Positions 9,428 through 20,326 of a stretch of 64,000 bases of DNA are shown here, piece after piece (positions within the stretch are counted from its first letter, which is position 1; each line of letters opens with the position of its first letter). The DNA comes from Flavobacteriia bacterium (GTDB lineage Bacteria; Bacteroidota; Bacteroidia; Flavobacteriales; Schleiferiaceae). The stretch is from positions 1-64,000 of the forward strand of contig JABXHW010000014.1 in NCBI GenBank assembly GCA_013373425.1. The letters are read 5' to 3'. The notes below the pieces were generated by a model. It was not told where the DNA came from. It saw nothing but the letters and a program-made list of their open reading frames with translations, and made no database searches. A program made the translations under genes and the position numbers.

Positions 9428-10177
9428 ATGTTTAGCAGACGGTTTGCACACATCCTTTCTATCCTTTTGATTTCGTGTTCGGTACATGGACAACGAATTC
9501 AGCTACAGCTTCCGTTTGCAGTCTCGGTAGTGGTCAACAATCATTCAACAGAAGGTGAAAAGGAAGTTTGGACGTTCGAATTAGAGCCAAATGTTGCACA
9601 TCGCGTCCAATTGTTCAGTAACGACAAGCTCGTTGCTTCGAAACAGCTCACGTTATCCGTAAGCGAATCGCGCGTATATATAATTGAGGAAGTCGACGAA
9701 GGTAAATATGAACTCTTCTTTCGCGATTTACCTTTTGTCGAAGCCGAATTGGATGTACTCGCTCCTCAGCAAGAATCGTTATCCGTCGTTGCAGTCCTAG
9801 AGAAAGTTCAAGAAGAGGAGCCTCAAGTTGAAACTGTTGATGATTCAGTAGCTGTAACTGAAATTGAGCAAGTGCTCACCTCTTCGCTTGGAGCTGAATC
9901 CCATGAAGAAGCATTGGAGCGAATCGGTGCGATGAACTACGAGTTTGAAAAAACGAAGGAGATGATCAGCTGGTGTGAAAACTATACAGCCACCACCGAT
10001 CAAATTAGAGGATTCGCAGACCTGTTGAGCTACGATCCTTCTAAGTTCATGCTTTTGCAACGCTTATTTCCTCTTTGCAGTGATAAGGACAACTATTCTC
10101 AATTAGAGGATGTTCTACACTATGACAATTTCAAAAATCAGTTTAAAGAATGGCTAGCCACTCAAAATCAACCTTAG
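9428..10177 (+). CDS. Secreted DUF4476-domain protein
   Basis: A 249-residue exported protein. The start at 9428 gives a signal peptide (MFSRRFAHILSILLISCSVHGQ) that the longer in-frame opening would bury. Residues 25-100 are beta-rich; 110-150 are acidic and probably unstructured; residues 160-245 match DUF4476, a helical domain common in Bacteroidota exported proteins, with features such as YDPSKFMLLQRLFPLCSDK and a closing LHYDNFKNQFKEWL. The molecular role of DUF4476 is not known. A -7-like box, TTAGTTTG, ends only six bases before the ATG. The 3' end overlaps the DUF423 gene by 28 bases, so the two are likely co-translated. Confidence 0.82.
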   Translation: MFSRRFAHILSILLISCSVHGQRIQLQLPFAVSVVVNNHSTEGEKEVWTFELEPNVAHRVQLFSNDKLVASKQLTLSVSESRVYIIEEVDEGKYELFFRDLPFVEAELDVLAPQQESLSVVAVLEKVQEEEPQVETVDDSVAVTEIEQVLTSSLGAESHEEALERIGAMNYEFEKTKEMISWCENYTATTDQIRGFADLLSYDPSKFMLLQRLFPLCSDKDNYSQLEDVLHYDNFKNQFKEWLATQNQP

Positions 10178-10542
10178 TTTTCGGAGCATCCTTCATGCTT
10201 TTTGGAGTTGTACTCGGTGCTATTGGCGCGCATGCACTGCAGAAAGCGGGGTTAGACACGGAAAGTCTTGGGAGTTACGAAACAGCCGTGAGATATCAAA
10301 TCTATCACGGATTGGCATTGCTGATTTTAGCACAAACAAAGTACTTAACCAGGGAGGTCAAGGGATTTTTAATCGCTGGGACACTCCTATTTTCTATATC
10401 CATTTATATTCTGGCACTTGACGAACTTCTTGGGTTTAGCGCATCCTTCTTAGGTCCTGTAACCCCAATTGGAGGAAGCCTTCTCATTTTAGGATGGGCC
10501 TTACTGATTATCAAGATTGTTCGTGAAAAATCAGCAAACTGA
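10150..10542 (+). CDS. DUF423 family membrane protein (YgdD-like)
   Basis: A 130-residue protein matching the DUF423 family of small inner-membrane proteins, typically about 125 residues. The family signature GAIGAHALQKAGL is near residues 24-36, followed by YETAVRYQIYHGLALL; four membrane helices are expected (about 10-30, 48-64, 73-90 and 100-122). Function of the family is unknown. It overlaps the preceding DUF4476 gene by 28 bases in another frame, so its translation should depend on that gene. The next gene, pckA, has its own -7 box. Confidence 0.88.
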   Translation: MASHSKSTLVFGASFMLFGVVLGAIGAHALQKAGLDTESLGSYETAVRYQIYHGLALLILAQTKYLTREVKGFLIAGTLLFSISIYILALDELLGFSASFLGPVTPIGGSLLILGWALLIIKIVREKSAN

Positions 10543-10565
10543 CCCGCTGTTCCACGAGAAGTGTC

Positions 10566-10573
10566 TAATTTTG
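10566..10573 (+). promoter_or_regulatory. -7 box of the pckA promoter
   Basis: TAATTTTG matches the Bacteroidota -7 consensus TAnnTTTG at all six informative positions and lies 31 bases before the pckA ATG. No good -33 TTTG is visible at the expected distance. Confidence 0.6.
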
Positions 10574-10604
10574 CCAGATAAACCCAACAAGTCGATTCTG
10601 TCTC

Positions 10605-12215
10605 ATGAGTAATGAAGCCATCAAACCCCTCAACTCTGACCTCTCAGGGTTAGGTATCAAAGATGCGCAGGTGCATTGGAATCTTAGTCCGGATACGCTA
10701 TCTCAAATTAGCGTTGACAACAACATGGCAGTTCGTGCCAATTCCGGAGCAATTGCAGTAAACACAGGAGAATTTACCGGTCGTTCCCCAAAAGACCGCT
10801 TCATCGTGCGCGATGAGATCACCGAAGACAAGGTGTGGTGGGGAGATATCAACATTGGTTTTGATCCAGAAGCATTCGATCGTTTGCACACGAAGGTGTG
10901 CGATTACCTTTCAGGTAAAGAGCTTTATGCTCGCGACGTATATGCTTGTGCCGACGAGCGTCATCGTATCAGCATTCGTGCTATTAATGAGTACCCATGG
11001 AGCAACATGTTCGTTCACAACATGTTCATCAATCCATCTGACGACGATTTGAAAAATTTCGAGGCGGAATGGACCATTTTGAACGCTCCTGGATTCAAAG
11101 CTGACCCTGCTGTTGATGGAACCCGTCAACACAACTTTGCTATCCTCAGCTTCTCCAAGAAAACCATCCTCATTGGAGGTACGGGTTATACAGGAGAAAT
11201 GAAGAAAGGAATTTTCTCAGCATTGAACTTCATCCTTCCTGCACAGCAGAACACCTTGAGCATGCACTGCTCTGCCAACGTAGGTGAAGAAGGAGATACA
11301 GCTATTTTCTTTGGTCTTTCTGGAACAGGAAAAACTACACTATCAGCTGATCCAAACAGAAAGCTTATCGGTGATGATGAGCACGGTTGGACGGCAGATA
11401 ACGCTATCTTCAATTTTGAAGGTGGTTGTTATGCGAAAGTAATTGACCTTAGTGAAGAGAAAGAGCCAGATATTTTCCGTGCAATCAAGCTAGGTGCACT
11501 CCTCGAGAACGTGACCTTCAAAGAAGGTGGTGAAGTTGACTTCCACGACAAGTCAATCACTGAGAACACTCGTGTGAGCTACCCTATTGAGCACATTCGC
11601 AATATTCAAGAACCATCAGTTGGACATAATCCGAAGAACATCTTCTTCCTAACTGCTGATGCGACAGGAGTGTTGCCTCCGATCTCAAAATTGACTCCAG
11701 GTCAGGCTGCTTACCACTTCATCTCTGGATATACCGCTAAGGTGGCTGGAACTGAAGCTGGAATCACCGAGCCAGTCGCAGCATTCTCAGCTTGCTTTGG
11801 TGCGCCATTTATGCCTCTCCACCCTACTGCTTATGCAGAAATGCTTTCTGCTAAAATGCAAGAAGCGGGTGTGAACGTATGGTTGGTGAACACTGGCTGG
11901 TCTGGTGGAGCATACGGAACCGGTTCGCGTATTAAGCTCAAGTTCACTCGCGCTATGATTACCGCTGCTTTAGCTGGTGATTTGAACGATGTTGAGTACA
12001 AAGAGCACCCAGTATTCGGGTTGAACATGCCAACTGCATGTCCGAATGTTCCAGATGAAATCCTAGACCCGAAGCAAACTTGGGAGGATGCAAATGCATA
12101 CGACGAAGCAGCTATGACACTTGCTGGTAAGTTTGAAAAGAACTTCACCAAGTTTGCTAGTGATGCAAGTGAAGAGATTCTAGCTGGCGGACCAAAGGTT
12201 TCTGCCAAGGTATAA
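10605..12215 (+). CDS. pckA: Phosphoenolpyruvate carboxykinase (ATP)
   Basis: A 536-residue enzyme of the usual length, which converts oxaloacetate and ATP to phosphoenolpyruvate, CO2 and ADP, the first committed step of gluconeogenesis. Visible motifs are the substrate-site segment NTGEFTGRSPKDRFIV (about 52-67), the kinase P-loop GLSGTGKTTLSA at about 236-247 and the metal-binding LIGDDEHGW just after it (about 253-261). It has its own -7 box and ends in a strong terminator. acs lies directly downstream in its own unit, so the two suggest growth on acetate, amino acids or other non-sugar carbon. Confidence 0.97.
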   Translation: MSNEAIKPLNSDLSGLGIKDAQVHWNLSPDTLSQISVDNNMAVRANSGAIAVNTGEFTGRSPKDRFIVRDEITEDKVWWGDINIGFDPEAFDRLHTKVCDYLSGKELYARDVYACADERHRISIRAINEYPWSNMFVHNMFINPSDDDLKNFEAEWTILNAPGFKADPAVDGTRQHNFAILSFSKKTILIGGTGYTGEMKKGIFSALNFILPAQQNTLSMHCSANVGEEGDTAIFFGLSGTGKTTLSADPNRKLIGDDEHGWTADNAIFNFEGGCYAKVIDLSEEKEPDIFRAIKLGALLENVTFKEGGEVDFHDKSITENTRVSYPIEHIRNIQEPSVGHNPKNIFFLTADATGVLPPISKLTPGQAAYHFISGYTAKVAGTEAGITEPVAAFSACFGAPFMPLHPTAYAEMLSAKMQEAGVNVWLVNTGWSGGAYGTGSRIKLKFTRAMITAALAGDLNDVEYKEHPVFGLNMPTACPNVPDEILDPKQTWEDANAYDEAAMTLAGKFEKNFTKFASDASEEILAGGPKVSAKV

Positions 12216-12239
12216 GTCTAGAACTACCCCATATTTAGA

Positions 12240-12270
12240 AAGGCCCCGCTCATCGAGTGGGGCTTTTTGT
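12240..12270 (+). terminator. Intrinsic terminator after pckA
   Basis: GGCCCCGCTC and GAGTGGGGCT form a stem with one mismatch around a short loop, followed by TTTTT. It lies 25 bases after the pckA stop. Confidence 0.85.
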
Positions 12271-12329
12271 TGGTATCCATTTGAAGTAAGCTCTGGATTT
12301 TAGATATTCAGCTATCTAAAAAACAAAGC

Positions 12330-14228
<1,899 letters not shown>

Positions 14229-14232
14229 AAGC

Positions 14233-14267
14233 AAAAGCCCCCTGACATAATTGTCAAGGGGCTTTTT
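14233..14267 (+). terminator. Intrinsic terminator after acs
   Basis: AAAGCCCCCTGACA pairs with TGTCAAGGGGCTTT around a TAAT loop with a run of T after it. The A-run before the stem means it could also end transcription coming the other way, from the convergent gene at 14299. Confidence 0.92.
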
Positions 14268-14298
14268 CGGTCTGGGTTTATTGGTGTGATGTAAGACC

Positions 14299-15423
14299 CT
14301 AGTTTGGAATTTGTCTTACTGGAGTTTTGGCAATGTTAAAGCCAAGGACGAGACCGAATGTGTTACTTTCTAACTGTGGTGAAGGCGACCAGTATACGTT
14401 GATTGGAAAGTTCAAATAACCAGAAGTAAAGGTCTTGCCTACAGCCACTACGAGTCCAGTATTCAACCCTACTGGTGCACGTCTATCGAAGGCCGTTACT
14501 ATTCTCTCATTTTCCGGAACTTCCGCTCCATCGAGGAGCACCCACTGATCGTCATTTTCTCCTGTGAAGTAGCCTTCTCCTAGTCGACTCAATCGGAAGG
14601 CTGGGCCGAAGCCGAGTTCCCAACCTTTGTAGCGAGCACCGTGTAAGATGGTCAGACTAAAGGTTACATTTGACTCAATGGCATTCACTGAAGGAATGAA
14701 CTCGAATAGCGCTGAGAAGTCGCCGGCGCTCACATACTGAGTTTCCCATTGGTAGCCGAACATACTTGCTATTGGCGCAGAAAGTCCGAGACCGCCATTC
14801 TCCCTATCATCCATTAACCTACTAGCCATAGTACCCGTGGCAAGGAGAGCGCCGAATCTCGGACCATCTAAACTGAGAGAGGTTCTGCTATTCGTGATTG
14901 GACGTTGGAATGATACCAACATCTCAAAGATTGTAGGATCGTTCTCGATTCCGAGAAGATCATTGACAATGAGAGTCGTCATTGTCTGAATATCCTCAGG
15001 CTGGTAAACGAACTCGATCACCGAAGCCTTCTTAATTCTATTTCCTTTTACATCGATAAGACGTAACGTGTAGATGATTTTGTCGCCGAAACGGTCTACC
15101 GATCCAGTAAGCATATTGTCTACGCCTAGAATGGATCCAGCCTCTACTAGTTGATTCTTACCGAAGCAATGTCCGGCATCAATTCCGGCATCTTCCATTT
15201 GAAATGCAACGTCGTATTTATCCATTACTTCAAAACGTTGCGTTTTTTCGATTTCGAGTCGTACGAGATTCCCCATTGGAACATTCTCGATATTCACTCC
15301 TCTAGAGTCCATACTTAAGATGGCGATGGATTCCTTATTTCCCTCTAGCGAGTTACTTCGATTCATCTGACCATTCATATTAAAGAATGATGCGATACTT
15401 AAAAGGAGCACTAACTTTTTCAT
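14299..15423 (-). CDS. Exported CsgG/LpoB-like protein
   Basis: A 374-residue exported protein; the start at 15423 gives MKKLVLLLSIASFFNMNGQ as a signal peptide. Residues 30-165 have the order seen in CsgG/LpoB-like periplasmic domains: a strand with IAILSMDSRGV, then LVRLEIEKTQRFEVMDKYDV, then a helix and GVDNMLTGSVDRFGDKIIYTLRLIDV. In other bacteria such domains act in outer-membrane export or activate penicillin-binding proteins. Residues 190-374 are beta-rich and resemble an outer-membrane barrel or surface domain, but I cannot name it. There is no lipobox. A TACGTTTG box lies 24 bases upstream. Assignment is by fold resemblance only. Confidence 0.65.
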   Translation of the reverse strand: MKKLVLLLSIASFFNMNGQMNRSNSLEGNKESIAILSMDSRGVNIENVPMGNLVRLEIEKTQRFEVMDKYDVAFQMEDAGIDAGHCFGKNQLVEAGSILGVDNMLTGSVDRFGDKIIYTLRLIDVKGNRIKKASVIEFVYQPEDIQTMTTLIVNDLLGIENDPTIFEMLVSFQRPITNSRTSLSLDGPRFGALLATGTMASRLMDDRENGGLGLSAPIASMFGYQWETQYVSAGDFSALFEFIPSVNAIESNVTFSLTILHGARYKGWELGFGPAFRLSRLGEGYFTGENDDQWVLLDGAEVPENERIVTAFDRRAPVGLNTGLVVAVGKTFTSGYLNFPINVYWSPSPQLESNTFGLVLGFNIAKTPVRQIPN

Positions 15424-15447
15424 GGCTCTGTAGATTTGATTACAGGA

Positions 15448-15455
15448 CAAACGTA
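15448..15455 (-). promoter_or_regulatory. -7 box of the CsgG-like gene
   Basis: On the minus strand TACGTTTG matches TAnnTTTG fully, 24 bases before the ATG at 15423. Confidence 0.5.
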
Positions 15456-15628
15456 CGAGGGATTATTAGCCATGCATAACGGAATCACAAGGGCTCTGAA
15501 CTGAAATCATCGTCAATCCGTAAGCAGCGTCATTGTGTTAAAATCTGAATGCTCAGATATGCGCATTTCACAATGGTCAATCTGAGATTTGCGAAAAATG
15601 CAAATATGATTTGTATCTTTCTCACCGT

Positions 15629-16633
15629 ATGAGAAAATTAGACGCGCATAACATTCAGGAGGTCTTTCTCGAGCATTTAAAAACGATGCTCCCCTCCTCT
15701 ACGTCCTTGGCTGCAGAGCTCTCCGATCTACTAGACATCAGCATGGACAGCGCCTACAGAAGAATCCGCGGAGAAACTCCTCTTTCCCTAGCAGAGACTT
15801 TCAAGCTTGCAGAAGCTCACAATATTTCTCTAGCCAGCATGTCATCAGAAGCTCAAGGCGTAGTTCAGTTCAGCTATTTGAAGATGGCGGGCAGCATCGA
15901 GAGTATGGAACAGTACCTCATCCGCCTGCTACAGAACTTGAAACGAATTCGCGCGGCGGGTGACGCAACGATATACTATTGTGGTCAGGATGTTCCCCTA
16001 TTCCACAATCTCAAATACAATTATCTAGCGCGATTCAAGATCTTCTATTGGATGAGATCAATTATGAATCACGGCGACATCACAGCTGAAAAGCTAGGAG
16101 AGGAAACTATTCCTCAACGCTTAGTGGATTTGTGCGAGGAGATTTTTGAAGAGTATCAGAACATCGATTCAAAAGAACTTTGGTCCACCTCATCACTACA
16201 CAGCACGCTCCGTCAACTTCGATACTACTGGGAATCCGGACTTCTAGAAAGTGATGAATTCGGAAAGAAAGTGCTTGAAGACGTGCGGTCTCTACTCGAG
16301 AATATAGAATCTATGGCTACCTCTGGTTGGAAGAACAGCCGGGAGGAAAAGGGTAAATATGATTTCTACGCGAGTGAGATTGAGCTAACTACGAACTGTG
16401 CTCTTGCCGAAATGGGTGGTGTCAAGGCCGTCTTTTTAGGTCACCATACCTTCAATATGCTAGAAACTATGCACGAAAGCTATTCCGAGCAAACGAGTAT
16501 ATGGTTCAGAAATATGATGAGTAAGGCTACATTGATTAGTAGTGTAGGAGAAAAGTATCGCTATCAATTCTTCCAAGATGGAAAGCGGAAGATTGATAGA
16601 CTAGAAAAGGATATGCTCGGCGACCTCGACTAG
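15629..16633 (+). CDS. Helix-turn-helix regulator with unknown C-terminal domain
   Basis: A 334-residue cytoplasmic protein. Residues 20-75 look like a DNA-binding helix-turn-helix of the lambda-repressor/XRE kind (SLAAELSDLLDISMDSAYRRIRGETPLSLAETFKLAEA). The rest (90-330) is helical and may sense a ligand or bind a partner; I cannot assign it. I chose the ATG at 15629 because the longer reading starts from TTG inside a promoter-like box. TATCTTTC (15614-15621) ends seven bases before the ATG. It is convergent with a lipoprotein gene, three bases apart at the stops. No target operator is recognisable. Confidence 0.72.
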   Translation: MRKLDAHNIQEVFLEHLKTMLPSSTSLAAELSDLLDISMDSAYRRIRGETPLSLAETFKLAEAHNISLASMSSEAQGVVQFSYLKMAGSIESMEQYLIRLLQNLKRIRAAGDATIYYCGQDVPLFHNLKYNYLARFKIFYWMRSIMNHGDITAEKLGEETIPQRLVDLCEEIFEEYQNIDSKELWSTSSLHSTLRQLRYYWESGLLESDEFGKKVLEDVRSLLENIESMATSGWKNSREEKGKYDFYASEIELTTNCALAEMGGVKAVFLGHHTFNMLETMHESYSEQTSIWFRNMMSKATLISSVGEKYRYQFFQDGKRKIDRLEKDMLGDLD

Positions 16634-16636
16634 GCT

Positions 16637-17050
16637 TTATCGCTCTACGAAAGTATAGGTTTGGTAAAACGTAGCGTTGCTGCTCACAATAACACGAGTG
16701 ATTTCCATGTTCGTGGTCGTCAATACTGGTACATTCCAAACCGATGTATCTCCAGCACCAGTCTCCATATATAAGGTGGATCCAAATACCGAGTAGTAAA
16801 GCGAATGCGTTGGTGTTGCGCCGTAATTCTCGTAACGATTGTAGATATCCTGCGGTGTAAACTCTAGCTGAAAAGCACCACTAATGCTAGATTGAACATT
16901 GTACGTGGTATCCCCTCCTGCTGTTACATTCGTTTCGCTTAGTAGCTGCACATCCCATTGCTTTTCCAGAGTCACCACTTCTTCATCTGATTCATCTTCA
17001 CATGAAAAAAGTAGAGTAGCAAGAAGCAGCAGAGGAAGGTAAAGTCGCAT
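16637..17050 (-). CDS. Small predicted lipoprotein (lipocalin-like)
   Basis: A 137-residue lipoprotein: the signal MRLYLPLLLLATLLFSC ends in a lipobox with Cys17, followed by acidic EDESDEE, a stretch common in Bacteroidota surface-exposed lipoproteins. The remaining 110 residues have alternating strands that start EKQWDVQLLSE, the pattern of small lipocalin-like proteins in this phylum. No ligand is implied. The gene is convergent with the regulator gene at 15629 and lies after guaB's terminator, so it probably has its own promoter; TTATTTTG is present about 24 bases upstream. Confidence 0.72.
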   Translation of the reverse strand: MRLYLPLLLLATLLFSCEDESDEEVVTLEKQWDVQLLSETNVTAGGDTTYNVQSSISGAFQLEFTPQDIYNRYENYGATPTHSLYYSVFGSTLYMETGAGDTSVWNVPVLTTTNMEITRVIVSSNATFYQTYTFVER

Positions 17051-17076
17051 AAGGCAGTTGTTCTTAGGAGGTCACA

Positions 17077-17104
17077 AAATAAAAAATCCCGCCGAAGCGG
17101 GATT
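17077..17104 (-). terminator. Intrinsic terminator after guaB
   Basis: On the minus strand AATCCCGC-TTCG-GCGGGATT forms an eight-base-pair stem with a UUCG tetraloop, followed by a T-run. It lies 22 bases after the guaB stop. Confidence 0.93.
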
Positions 17105-17125
17105 CAATCTATAACGCGGAAGCAA

Positions 17126-18598
17126 TTATGAACGGCTATAGTTCGGCGCTTCTCGAGTAATTGTTACATCATGAGGATGAGACTCAGCCACACCAGCAGC
17201 AGTAATTCTTACGAACTGTGCTGAATCTTTCATCGTTTCGATATCCTTCGCACCGCAGTATCCCATGCCCGCACGTAGTCCACCGATAAACTGATACATC
17301 ATTTCAGCTACCTCACCTTTATAAGCTACTCTTCCAACGATTCCTTCTGGAACAAGCTTCTTAATATCATCTTCAACATCTTGGAAGTAACGATCTTTTG
17401 AACCTTGTTGCATGGCTTCAACTGACCCCATACCTCGGTACGACTTAAAGCGACGTCCTTCGTAAATGATGGTTTCACCAGGAGATTCTTTGGTGCCTGC
17501 AAGCAATGAACCCAACATTACACAGTCGGCTCCACCGGCAACGGCCTTAACAATATCACCTGTGTAGCGAATTCCACCGTCGGCGATAACAGGAACACCC
17601 GTACCCTTGAGGGCTTCAGACACTTCCATTACTGCACTTAGCTGCGGTACACCCACCCCAGCCACAACGCGTGTTGTACAAATTGAACCAGGTCCAATTC
17701 CCACTTTCACTGCATCTGCACCGGCTTCAACTAGATACTTGCCTGCTTCAGCGGTTGCAACGTTGCCAACCACTACATCGAGGTTAGGGAACTTAGCTTT
17801 CACCGCCTTCAAGGCGTCAACTACCCCTTTGGTATGTCCGTGTGCTGTATCGATGATTACTGCGTCCACCTGTGATTCAACCAAAGCACTTACTCTGTCG
17901 ATTACATCAGGTGTTACCCCAAGAGCAGCGGCAACACGTAAGCGACCATAACTGTCCTTACATGCATTTGGCTTGATTTTCATCTTGGAGATGTCACGGT
18001 AAGTGATGAGACCTATCAAAGTTCCATCTTCCTTGATTACCGGCAACTTTTCAATTTTGTGACGCTGAAGGATATCCTCTGCCTCTTCCATTGAAGTGTT
18101 CTCAGTTGTAGTAATCAAGCCGTCTTTAGTCATGATGTCGGCGATTGAACGACCTTCGTTGCGCTCAAAACGCAAATCGCGATTCGTGATGATTCCGATC
18201 AACTTGCGATTGCTGTCAACCACTGGAATCCCACCAATCTTGTATTCAGCCATCATGTTCTTCGCATCGTTCACTGTGGCATCTGGCTTCAGTGTAACAG
18301 GATCGAGGATCATTCCCGACTCAGCACGCTTCACCTTGCGAACCTCCATGGCTTGCTGCTCAATGGTCATGTTCTTGTGAAGAACACCAATACCACCATC
18401 TTGCGCAATTGCAATGGCCATAGCCGATTCCGTTACCGTATCCATAGCAGCGGACACGATTGGAGTCTTTAGTTCAATATTGCGTGTGAATTTGGTACTT
18501 ATGTCCACATTGCGTGGAAGCACTTCAGAATAAGCAGGGACGAGTAGAACGTCGTCGTAGGTGAGATACTCACCGATAACTTTACCAGAACTGGACAT
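17126..18598 (-). CDS. guaB: Inosine-5'-monophosphate dehydrogenase
   Basis: A 490-residue enzyme oxidising IMP to XMP, the rate-limiting step of guanine nucleotide synthesis. The TIM barrel is split by two CBS domains at about 97-215 (for example [12 protein letters not shown] and [13 protein letters not shown]). The catalytic loop [11 protein letters not shown] has its active-site Cys at about 307, and the mobile flap segment GVGVPQ and YRGMGS follow. I start at the ATG at 18598 ([19 protein letters not shown]); the longer in-frame opening adds four residues. It is monocistronic: a full -7 box upstream and a terminator downstream. guaA, the next enzyme, is about 36 kb away. Confidence 0.97.
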   Translation of the reverse strand: MSSSGKVIGEYLTYDDVLLVPAYSEVLPRNVDISTKFTRNIELKTPIVSAAMDTVTESAMAIAIAQDGGIGVLHKNMTIEQQAMEVRKVKRAESGMILDPVTLKPDATVNDAKNMMAEYKIGGIPVVDSNRKLIGIITNRDLRFERNEGRSIADIMTKDGLITTTENTSMEEAEDILQRHKIEKLPVIKEDGTLIGLITYRDISKMKIKPNACKDSYGRLRVAAALGVTPDVIDRVSALVESQVDAVIIDTAHGHTKGVVDALKAVKAKFPNLDVVVGNVATAEAGKYLVEAGADAVKVGIGPGSICTTRVVAGVGVPQLSAVMEVSEALKGTGVPVIADGGIRYTGDIVKAVAGGADCVMLGSLLAGTKESPGETIIYEGRRFKSYRGMGSVEAMQQGSKDRYFQDVEDDIKKLVPEGIVGRVAYKGEVAEMMYQFIGGLRAGMGYCGAKDIETMKDSAQFVRITAAGVAESHPHDVTITREAPNYSRS

Positions 18599-18630
18599 AG
18601 AACGATGCAATTTTGGGGTGAAATTGCATG

Positions 18631-18662
18631 CAAAAATAGTCCTTTTCTAAGACATGTACGAA
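18631..18662 (-). promoter_or_regulatory. guaB promoter (-33/-7)
   Basis: On the minus strand TATTTTTG (18631-18638) matches TAnnTTTG fully. A weak TTCG (18659-18662) lies 20 bases further up. A 10-base palindrome, TTGCATGCAA (18624-18633), overlaps the box and could be an operator, but this may be chance. Confidence 0.55.
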
Positions 18663-18705
18663 TGTTTGTTCATGAACTGATTTCATTCTTTTCAGTTATA
18701 TCTAC

Positions 18706-20184
18706 ATGCGCATACTTCTAACTGGTGCTAATGGCTATGTGGGCCAACGACTTCTACCTGGCCTGATTGAAGGTGGACACGAAGTGCATTGTGTGGTTCG
18801 CGACCGAAAGAGGTTGAGTCTCCCAGATGAATTTAGTCAACAAGTCCATATCCACGAACATGACTTTAACGATAAGGTAGAGCCTGAAAGCCTGCCCAAT
18901 GGAATTGACGTGGCCTATTATCTGATTCATGCCATGCGCTCCTCCATCCAGGGCTTTAGCGAGGAGGAAACCAACACAGCCACTAACTTTATCGATTATA
19001 TCGAGGACACGGAAGCGACACAAATTATCTATCTCAGTGGGATGGATTCATCTGAAGAATTAAGTGAGCACTTAGAAAGTCGAAAGCAAGTAGGCGAGAT
19101 TCTTATGAGTTCTAAGGTGCCTTCGACTATACTCAAAGCCGGTATCATCGTAGGTTCGGGAAGCGCCTCGTTTGAAATTATCCGCGACCTTGTTGAGAAG
19201 TTGCCCTTCATGATCACACCGCGTTGGTTGAATACCAAATGCCAGCCGATAGCAATTCGCAATGTCATTGAATATTTGATTGGAGTAATCCACAAGCAAG
19301 GTGCGTTCAATCGTTCCTTCGATATAGCCGGACCTGATACGCTCACGTATAAAGAAATGCTCCTTGGAATGGCTGAGGTCCGAGGATTAAAAAGATGGAT
19401 TTGGACTATTCCAGTAATGACACCTCATCTTAGTTCCTACTGGCTGTTCTTCGTCACGAGCACGAGTTATCCGCTCGCAGTGAACTTAGTACACAGCATG
19501 AAAGTGCCTGTGGTGGCGAAGGAATCAGACATACGCGAGATTGTCCCTACTCGGCTCATTGGATTCCGTGAGAGCGTAGAACTGGCCTTTTCAAAGATTA
19601 AACACAACTTGGTGCTTTCCTCTTGGACCGACTCTCTTATTGGTGGAGTATTCAAGAAAGAGCTGTCCCCATTCGTGGAGGTTCCGAACTATGGCTGCTT
19701 TGTGGACAAGCGTTCTCGCCAGTTCCCGAAAGAGGTGAAGAAAGGTATAATTGATTCTTTCTTCTCGATAGGTGGAGATCAAGGATGGTACTATGGCACT
19801 TGGCTATGGCGTACCCGTGGACTATTAGACAAGATGGTTGGTGGTGTTGGACTGAGAAGAGGACGCAGGGATCCAAATCGACTAAAACAGGGAGATGCAC
19901 TCGATTTTTGGAGAGTTGTACTGGCAGACCAAGAGAATGGAAAGCTCCTATTATTCGCAGAAATGAAACTGCCCGGTGATGCTTGGTTAGAGTTCAAGAT
20001 TAGCGATGGTGAGACGAATGACCACTTGCAACTTACTCAAAAGGCCATCTTCAGACCTAAAGGGATATGGGGAAGATTGTACTGGTTTAGTGTGTGGCCG
20101 TTACACCATTTCATATTCAATGGAATGATCAATTCCATACTTCGGAAAGGACACCAGCATACGGGAGCTTTACAAGATGTATAG
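18706..20184 (+). CDS. SDR-type NAD(P)-binding protein with C-terminal DUF2867 domain
   Basis: A 492-residue two-domain protein. Residues 1-290 are an extended NAD(P)-binding Rossmann fold beginning MRILLTGANGYVGQRLL, with the atypical SDR site TGANGYVG at 6-13 and no clear catalytic YxxxK. Residues 310-480 match DUF2867, seen fused to such domains in YbjT-like proteins of many bacteria. The role is unknown; redox regulation or NAD(P)-dependent repair has been suggested for relatives, without clear proof. It is a single-gene unit, 142 bases from the next gene. Confidence 0.85.
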   Translation: MRILLTGANGYVGQRLLPGLIEGGHEVHCVVRDRKRLSLPDEFSQQVHIHEHDFNDKVEPESLPNGIDVAYYLIHAMRSSIQGFSEEETNTATNFIDYIEDTEATQIIYLSGMDSSEELSEHLESRKQVGEILMSSKVPSTILKAGIIVGSGSASFEIIRDLVEKLPFMITPRWLNTKCQPIAIRNVIEYLIGVIHKQGAFNRSFDIAGPDTLTYKEMLLGMAEVRGLKRWIWTIPVMTPHLSSYWLFFVTSTSYPLAVNLVHSMKVPVVAKESDIREIVPTRLIGFRESVELAFSKIKHNLVLSSWTDSLIGGVFKKELSPFVEVPNYGCFVDKRSRQFPKEVKKGIIDSFFSIGGDQGWYYGTWLWRTRGLLDKMVGGVGLRRGRRDPNRLKQGDALDFWRVVLADQENGKLLLFAEMKLPGDAWLEFKISDGETNDHLQLTQKAIFRPKGIWGRLYWFSVWPLHHFIFNGMINSILRKGHQHTGALQDV

Positions 20185-20287
20185 GTAATAAACATCAACA
20201 ACAGCGAATGAAGGCCTCACTTAGTAAACGGCAGTTTGAAACGAGTGAATTCCGGCTTTAAAACAAACCATTCTCAAAGTTACAACG

Positions 20288-20295
20288 TAAATTTG
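20288..20295 (+). promoter_or_regulatory. -7 box upstream of the small gene at 20327
   Basis: TAAATTTG is a full TAnnTTTG match, 31 bases before the ATG of the small gene. The spacing fits a short leader. The whole 142-base gap before it holds no other feature I can name. Confidence 0.5.
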
Positions 20296-20326
20296 CAGTA
20301 CCTCTCAACATCAACACAATACCTAT

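Noticed and set aside
18624-18633. TTGCATGCAA palindrome at the guaB promoter as a purine-repressor site
   Set aside because: A single 10-base palindrome occurs by chance and does not match a known repressor site of this phylum; kept only as a note.
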